Assembly (NCBI GenBank): GCA_020024115.1
Contig: JAHHUF010000014.1
Coordinates: 1-27,026 of the forward strand
Reading direction: 5' to 3'
Source: Anaerofilum sp.
GTDB taxonomy: Bacteria > Bacillota > Clostridia > Oscillospirales > Ruminococcaceae
Length of the DNA: 27,026 nucleotides
The stretch's first letter is position 1, and every line of letters begins with the position of its first letter. This document shows positions 22,779 through 27,026 of the stretch, piece after piece. Below the pieces are notes generated by a model. That model had not been told where the DNA came from. It did no database searches and saw only the letters and a list, made by a program, of their open reading frames with translations. Position numbers and translations under genes: made by a program.

Positions 22779-23612
22779 ATGATTGAGAAAAAACAAAGTC
22801 CAATAATCACCACAGCAATTTATGTTATGCTTATTTTGCTGACCGTCCTGACACTTTTGCCTCTGGTTTGGATGTTCTCCGCATCTTTGAAACTGGATAG
22901 TGAAGTTTTTACTGTACCTATTAAATGGATTCCCGAAACTTTCCACTGGGATAACTACTTGAAAGTTTGGCAGAAAATCGATTTCGCAACCTTTTCCTTT
23001 AACAGTATCAAACTGACCATTTTGATTACCTTGATTCAGGTTATTACCTGCTCGTTTGCATCTTATGGTTTCAGTAAATGTAAATTTAAGGGCAGAGATA
23101 CTTTGTTCCTGTGCTATGTTGCAACCATCGCAATTCCATGGCAGACCTATATGCTGCCTCAGTACAGCTTGATGCGTATGCTGGGTGGTGTAGACAACCA
23201 CTGGGGATATGTTGCTTTGCAAGCGTTCTCCGCATTTGGTGTATTCCTGCTGCGTCAGTTCTATCAGAGCATTCCAAACGAATTGTTGGAAGCTGCCCGC
23301 ATCGACGGTCTAAGCGAATATGGTATCTATGCTAGAATCGTTCTGCCTTTGGCAAAACCTGCATTGACCACCTTGACCATCTTCACCTTTGTTACGGCTT
23401 GGAATGACTTCATGGGCCCCATGATTTACTTCAACACTGAGTCTTTGAAGACAATTCCTTTGGGAATCCGTATGTTCTTGGGTCAATATTCTACTTCCTA
23501 TGAGTTGATTATGGCTGCAAGTATGATGAGCTTGTTACCTGTATTTGCACTGTACATCCCCTGCCAGAGATTCTTTGTTCAGGGTGTTGCTACCAGTGGC
23601 TTGAAAGGCTAA
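22779..23612 (+). CDS. CUT1 sugar ABC permease, MalG-type
   Basis: The protein has 277 residues and six membrane helices, of usual length. The N-terminus has LTLLPLVWMFSASLK. The segment FKGRDTLFLCYVATIAIPWQ precedes the middle helices. The EAA loop reads EAARIDGLSEYGIYARIVLP, followed by KPALTTLTIFTFVTAWNDFM. ATG 22779 has AGGAGG 9 bases upstream. It is the last gene of the transporter operon and is followed by a strong terminator, so no sugar-degrading enzyme is part of this transcript. Confidence 0.95.
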   Translation: MIEKKQSPIITTAIYVMLILLTVLTLLPLVWMFSASLKLDSEVFTVPIKWIPETFHWDNYLKVWQKIDFATFSFNSIKLTILITLIQVITCSFASYGFSKCKFKGRDTLFLCYVATIAIPWQTYMLPQYSLMRMLGGVDNHWGYVALQAFSAFGVFLLRQFYQSIPNELLEAARIDGLSEYGIYARIVLPLAKPALTTLTIFTFVTAWNDFMGPMIYFNTESLKTIPLGIRMFLGQYSTSYELIMAASMMSLLPVFALYIPCQRFFVQGVATSGLKG

Positions 23613-23654
23613 TTTCAGTACAGGAAAACTCTCTCAACCTGTACATTTCCCCTC

Positions 23655-23686
23655 CCCGAAAGACAGATGTCTTTCGGGATTTTTTT
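23655..23686 (+). terminator. Terminator of the sugar transporter operon
   Basis: CCCGAAAGAC (23655-23664) and GTCTTTCGGG (23669-23678) form a perfect stem with a 4-base loop, followed by A and seven T. Confidence 0.92.
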
Positions 23687-23731
23687 GTGCAAAAATTTTT
23701 TGAAATTCCTTTTTATTTTTCAGAAATATGG

Positions 23732-23737
23732 TACAAT
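23732..23737 (+). promoter_or_regulatory. Extended -10 promoter of the 143-residue gene
   Basis: TGG directly precedes TACAAT (23732-23737), 35 bp before ATG 23773. No good -35 at the normal spacing. Confidence 0.4.
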
Positions 23738-23772
23738 ATCCACAGAGTTTGTGCAAAAGAGGGGGAATCAAA

Positions 23773-24204
23773 ATGGATAAATTTCACCGTTTGGAATTGG
23801 TTATGGAAAATGAAGAAATTCTGATTTTTCCCAGCAAAATGGTAAAGCTGCTGGAAATTGAAAATACATGGGAATGGAATGATGGCTCGCAGGAGCAAGA
23901 TGAGCCTGTGATTAGCTTTGACAATGCACGCATTTGTTTGAGCAAAGAGGCGGCTGTGCTGTACTCAACGGTTTGCGGTGTTTCCAGCATGAATCAATTA
24001 GAGCGTATTGCACGGTTTCGGGATGTGATGTGGATTGATTTGGTGTATGAAAACGAGCGGGTAGAGAGCTTTTTTGTTCCCTATGAAGATGAGTATACTT
24101 CGGTTACAGGTTCGCCCAATCGACTGATGGAAGCGGGCTGGGACGAACAGGGCGATTTGTGGATTTTTATTACCGCATTAGAAGAAAAAGAAAAAAATGA
24201 GTGA
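23773..24204 (+). CDS. Hypothetical 143-residue acidic protein
   Basis: The start is ATG 23773 with a GAGGGGG site eight bases upstream; an earlier in-frame ATG at 23728 overlaps the promoter. The protein is soluble and acidic with no signal peptide or membrane helix. It has many Glu/Asp and Trp residues (IENTWEWNDGSQEQDEPVIS, FRDVMWIDLVYENERVESFF) and a beta-rich pattern. The final WDEQGDLWIFITALEEK looks like a closing strand and a charged tail. I do not recognise a family. It lies alone between the sugar transporter and ilv operons and has its own promoter. Confidence 0.75.
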   Translation: MDKFHRLELVMENEEILIFPSKMVKLLEIENTWEWNDGSQEQDEPVISFDNARICLSKEAAVLYSTVCGVSSMNQLERIARFRDVMWIDLVYENERVESFFVPYEDEYTSVTGSPNRLMEAGWDEQGDLWIFITALEEKEKNE

Positions 24205-24306
24205 AACTGTCATTGATGCAAAAACAGTTTTGCTGAAATTGGTTATTTTGCCGAAAAAAGAACAAAAAATGCAGAAAAACTCTCCATTATAAACTACAAA
24301 AATCCA

Positions 24307-24335
24307 TTGACATTTTTATAAAAACTGGATATAAT
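24307..24335 (+). promoter_or_regulatory. ilvB: Consensus sigma-A promoter of the ilv operon
   Basis: TTGACA (24307-24312), a 17-bp spacer and TATAAT (24330-24335): a perfect consensus promoter. Strong constant initiation fits an operon controlled later by the T-box leader. Confidence 0.9.
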
Positions 24336-24341
24336 GTAGAA

Positions 24342-24650
24342 TAATTACTAGAATACTTTACAAGATAAAAGCGTTGATGGAAACAAGTATTCTGTATTTG
24401 GTTCTGTTGCAGAGAGCTGCTGTTTTGGTGCAAGGCAGTACAGACAATACAAGAAGAAATCACTTCCAAAGCTGCTCGCTGAAGGGAAATCTGTGTAGGC
24501 GATGTCGGGCAATTCCCGTTACAGAATTACCTGTATAGCATTGTACGGGGTTGAGGGGTCATTTTCATAAATGGCAATAAGAGTGGTACCGCAAAGAACT
24601 GTTAAAAGGTCTTTGTCTCTTTTGAGACAAAGACCTTTTGTGCTTTTACC
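24342..24650 (+). promoter_or_regulatory. T-box leader, probable tRNA-Ile sensor
   Basis: This leader of about 310 bases has the T-box landmarks. The conserved T-box sequence AAGAGTGGTACCGC is at 24579-24592, just before a strong terminator. Stem I features include the AGAGAG bulge region (about 24412-24417) and GTTGATGGAAACAAGTA at its base. CGGGCAATTCCCGTTAC (about 24509-24525) resembles stem III. The likely specifier is ATC (24459-24461) followed by A, an Ile codon. In the T-box, TGGT would pair with an ACCA tRNA end, meaning discriminator base A, which fits Ile, Leu and Val tRNAs. Uncharged tRNA would favour the antiterminator and switch on ilvBNC when the amino acid is short. The exact start is estimated from the promoter. 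Confidence 0.9.
24604..24646 (+). terminator. T-box attenuator terminator
   Basis: AAAAGGTCTTTGTCTC (24604-24619) pairs perfectly with GAGACAAAGACCTTTT (24624-24639), loop TTTT, followed by a T-rich run. It is the regulated terminator of the ilv leader. Confidence 0.9.
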
Positions 24651-24687
24651 GTAATATTACAAATCAAAGAGAAGGTGTGATGCAGGC

Positions 24688-26352
24688 ATGAAAATGACCG
24701 GAGCAGAAATTTTTGCAGAAGTTTTGATTGAGCAGGGTGTGAATGTGCTGTTTGGCTATCCCGGTGGGAGTGTGCTGAATATTTATGATGCTTTATATCA
24801 GTATCAGGATAGACTCACCCACATTATGACTGCCCACGAGCAAGGAGCAGCCCATGCAGCAGATGGCTATGCTCGTGCAACAGGCAAAACAGGTGTCGTG
24901 CTTGCAACTAGCGGCCCCGGGGCAACCAATCTTGTGACAGGTATTGCAACTGCTTATATGGACAGTATCCCAATGGTTGCTTTTACCGGAAATGTAGGCA
25001 CAAACCTGATTGGAAAAGACAGCTTTCAGGAAGTCTACATTGCAGGCATTACAATGCCCATTACAAAACACAATTATGTCGTGCGGGATGTAAATGAACT
25101 GGCAGATATTATGCGAAATGCCTTCCGCATTGCACAAACAGGCAGAAAAGGCCCTGTCCTTGTGGACATTCCCAAAGATATTACATCGGCAGTTTGTGAG
25201 TTTGTTCCCGTGCAGCGTCAGACCATTGCGCCAGCACCGTTGCCACCGGTTGATGTATTGGAACAGGCAGCTGCAATTATCAATCAAGCACAAAAGCCAG
25301 TCATCTATTTTGGTGGAGGGGTTGCAGCGTCCGAGGCAGGGGAAGAACTGCGTGCTCTGTGCCAAAAAGCCCAAATCCCCGCAACCTACACCTTGATGGC
25401 AGCCGGAGTGATGGGCTATGAAGAACCATTGAATCTTGGTTTGGTGGGAATGCATGGTTGCCGTACCAGCAACAAGGCCATTGATGAAGCAGATGTGGTT
25501 GTTGCAATTGGTACACGGTTTTCTGACCGAGTGGCATTGAATACCCAGCGGTTTGCGCATCGTGCAACCATTATACAAATTGATATTGACCCCAGCGAAG
25601 TCAATAAAAATGTAGAAGTAGAACATTGTGTGATTGGAGATGTAAAGGCAGTTTTGCAAACAATGCTGCCATTGATTGAGCCAGCCGACCATGCACAATG
25701 GATGAAGCAAATTCAAGACTGGAAAGAAAAAGACTACCACCCACAAGACAACCCCGAAAAACTCAAACCGCACCAGATTTTGAAGTCGGTTTGTCACTTG
25801 GCAGGCAAAGATGTAGTCTATGTCACCGATGTAGGACAGCATCAAATGTGGGCAGCACAATATACCCGTCACTTGAACCCACGCAGTTTTTTAACCAGCG
25901 GCGGTTTGGGCACAATGGGCTTTGGATATGGTGCAGCAATTGGAGCCTGTGTGGGGCTGAACCAGTCAAAACCAGTGGTTATGCTGACAGGAGATGGGAG
26001 CTTCCACATGAATCTCAATGAGGCTTGTACAGCTGTCAGCTATGAATTGCCCATCATAACCGTGATTTTTAATAATCAGGTTTTGGGCATGGTTCGGCAG
26101 TGGCAAACAACCTTTTACGAAAAACGATATTCTTCCACAGACCCCCACAGAAAAACGGATTTTCCCAAATTAGCAGAAGGGTTTGGTGCAAAAGGCTGCC
26201 GTTGCACCAAACAGCAAGAATTTGAGCAAGCATTTGCATGGGCATTGCAGCAAAAAGGTCCTGTATGGATTGAATGTGTCATTGACAAAGACGAAAAGGT
26301 CTTGCCAATGATTCCGGCAGGGGGAACGCTGGACGATATGATGATGAGTTAA
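24688..26352 (+). CDS. ilvB: Acetolactate synthase, large (catalytic) subunit
   Basis: The 554-residue enzyme is of normal length. It joins two pyruvates to acetolactate, or pyruvate and 2-ketobutyrate to acetohydroxybutyrate, the first common step of Val, Leu and Ile synthesis. The N-terminal ThDP domain has GVNVLFGYPGGSVLNIYDAL and the catalytic Glu E51 in AHEQGAAHAADGYARATG. The central domain follows. The C-terminal ThDP domain has the GDG motif at 435-437 (LTGDGSFHMNLNEACT) and the paired Asn of VIFNNQVLGMVRQWQ. ATG 24688 has AAGGTG ten bases upstream. It leads the operon ilvB-ilvN-ilvC behind the T-box leader. The regulatory subunit gene follows after 12 bases. Confidence 0.97.
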   Translation: MKMTGAEIFAEVLIEQGVNVLFGYPGGSVLNIYDALYQYQDRLTHIMTAHEQGAAHAADGYARATGKTGVVLATSGPGATNLVTGIATAYMDSIPMVAFTGNVGTNLIGKDSFQEVYIAGITMPITKHNYVVRDVNELADIMRNAFRIAQTGRKGPVLVDIPKDITSAVCEFVPVQRQTIAPAPLPPVDVLEQAAAIINQAQKPVIYFGGGVAASEAGEELRALCQKAQIPATYTLMAAGVMGYEEPLNLGLVGMHGCRTSNKAIDEADVVVAIGTRFSDRVALNTQRFAHRATIIQIDIDPSEVNKNVEVEHCVIGDVKAVLQTMLPLIEPADHAQWMKQIQDWKEKDYHPQDNPEKLKPHQILKSVCHLAGKDVVYVTDVGQHQMWAAQYTRHLNPRSFLTSGGLGTMGFGYGAAIGACVGLNQSKPVVMLTGDGSFHMNLNEACTAVSYELPIITVIFNNQVLGMVRQWQTTFYEKRYSSTDPHRKTDFPKLAEGFGAKGCRCTKQQEFEQAFAWALQQKGPVWIECVIDKDEKVLPMIPAGGTLDDMMMS

Positions 26353-26364
26353 GGAGGCGAAACC

Positions 26365-26868
26365 ATGCAGCGAAAAGTAATTAGTATTTTGGTGCAGAAC
26401 CATTCAGGCGTGCTGGCACGGGTTTCGAGTATGTTTGGCAGGCGAGGATTTAATATCGACAGCTTAACCGTGTCTGCAACAGATAATCCAGCCATCTCCC
26501 GCATCACAGTTGTGGTGCATGATGATGAAAAGGTTTTGGAGCAAATCATCAAACAAACCGAACGGCTAGAAGAAACCTGCAAAATTTTTCAGTTGGAAAC
26601 CCATAACAGCTTGCTGCGAGAGCTTTTGTTGGTTCGGGTGCAGGCAAACGCGCGCAATCGAGCAGAATTGCGGGAGATTGTAGAAATTTATCGGGCAAGA
26701 ATCATTGACCTTGCCCCTGCAAGCATGACAATTGAACTGACAGGAGAACCCGAAAAAATTGACGGTTTTCTGTCAATGCTGGAACGATACGAAGTGATGG
26801 AGCTGTGCCGCACAGGCATTACCGCAATGGCAAGAGGCGACCACAGTCAATCATCTGGAACGCTGTAA
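26365..26868 (+). CDS. ilvN: Acetolactate synthase, small (regulatory) subunit
   Basis: This 167-residue subunit activates the large subunit and carries feedback inhibition by valine. The N-terminal ACT domain has the N12-H-S-G15 ligand motif in VQNHSGVLARVSSMFGRRGF and NIDSLTVSATDNPAISRITV. The C-terminal domain continues from about residue 80 (ELLLVRVQANARNRAELREI) to YEVMELCRTGITAMARG. ATG 26365 has AAGGAGG eight bases upstream, a stronger site than that of the large subunit. The gene is also called ilvH in some species. Confidence 0.96.
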   Translation: MQRKVISILVQNHSGVLARVSSMFGRRGFNIDSLTVSATDNPAISRITVVVHDDEKVLEQIIKQTERLEETCKIFQLETHNSLLRELLLVRVQANARNRAELREIVEIYRARIIDLAPASMTIELTGEPEKIDGFLSMLERYEVMELCRTGITAMARGDHSQSSGTL

Positions 26869-26933
26869 AGAGTCATCTTACTCTTTTCATATCAAATAAA
26901 AAGGCAATATGCCGCAAAGAGGAGTGCAGGAAA

Positions 26934-27026
26934 ATGGTAAAAAAATATTATGATGCTGATTGTAATTTAGGATTGCTGCAAGGAAAAACAGTTGCAGTCA
27001 TTGGCTTTGGCAGTCAGGGCCATGCT
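26934..27026 (+). CDS. ilvC: Ketol-acid reductoisomerase, 5' part only
   Basis: The first 31 codons are in the window: MVKKYYDADCNLGLLQGKTV then AVIGFGSQGHA, the N-terminal NADPH-binding loop GxGxxGxA typical of this enzyme, which converts acetolactate to dihydroxyisovalerate. GAGGAG lies 12 bases before ATG 26934. It is the third gene of the ilv operon and runs off the window end. Confidence 0.95.
   Translation, partial: MVKKYYDADCNLGLLQGKTVAVIGFGSQGHA

Noticed and set aside
21885..23222. 445-codon open frame on the minus strand, antisense to both permease genes
   Set aside because: The plus-strand permeases are unmistakable and this frame is a shadow with a Cys/His/Gln-rich sequence of no family; no ribosome binding site.
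24793..25872. 359-codon open frame antisense to ilvB
   Set aside because: ilvB is certain; the antisense frame is rich in Cys and His and has no start signals.
1..27026. CRISPR array, tRNA, rRNA or intact insertion sequence
   Set aside because: No regularly spaced direct repeats, no tRNA or rRNA-like sequence and no transposase frame seen on either strand.

Overview
The window looks like a stretch of a low-to-moderate-GC Clostridia chromosome, plausibly a gut Oscillospirales-type bacterium. This is an inference from the strong AGGAGG ribosome binding sites, sigma-A-like promoters, GTG and TTG starts, a T-box leader, and DUF1836, DUF3810, DUF4358 and DHHW family genes. I see no rRNA, tRNA, CRISPR array or intact transposase.

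Layout. Positions 1 to about 2000 are AT-rich and gene-poor, with decayed gene pieces. They include an XRE regulator and a small membrane protein (DUF6442-like), each broken by one missing base in an A-run. Positions 2021-4586 (minus) form an operon: ECF sigma factor, membrane-anchored anti-sigma-like protein, DUF4358 lipoprotein, and a DHHW protein split by an in-frame TGA. Positions 4854-6455 (plus) encode a beta-CASP metallo-beta-lactamase RNase-like protein. Positions 6550-11318 (minus) hold a 98-codon orphan, a Na/phosphate cotransporter with a Pho-box-like array upstream, a MATE exporter and a DUF3810 zinc-peptidase-like membrane protein. Positions 11658-13358 (plus) hold a DUF1836 regulator and an XpaC-family protein. 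Positions 13418-14830 (minus) encode a COG2509-type FAD-dependent dehydrogenase.

Positions 15215-23612 form a sugar-response locus. On the minus strand lie a YesM-type sensor kinase, a YesN-type AraC response regulator, a cytosolic F5/8C-domain protein and a stand-alone HPt protein. Divergently, on the plus strand, lie a substrate-binding lipoprotein and two permeases of a CUT1 sugar ABC transporter, with no ATPase or glycosidase gene. Two perfect inverted repeats lie in the divergent intergenic region or the transporter leader. Positions 23773-27026 (plus) hold a hypothetical gene and then the branched-chain amino acid operon ilvB-ilvN-ilvC (ilvC cut by the window end), controlled by a T-box leader whose likely specifier is an Ile codon.

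Three related intergenic elements of about 150 bp (11366-11511, 15036-15189, 16494-16657) share an end related to AGGGYGTATCTGAAAAC. They form an interspersed MITE-like family, and a possible fourth end lies at the left edge. The most interesting items are this repeat family, the HPt plus F5/8C pair attached to the sugar two-component system, the Pho-box array, the twin A-run frameshifts and the TGA-split DHHW gene.
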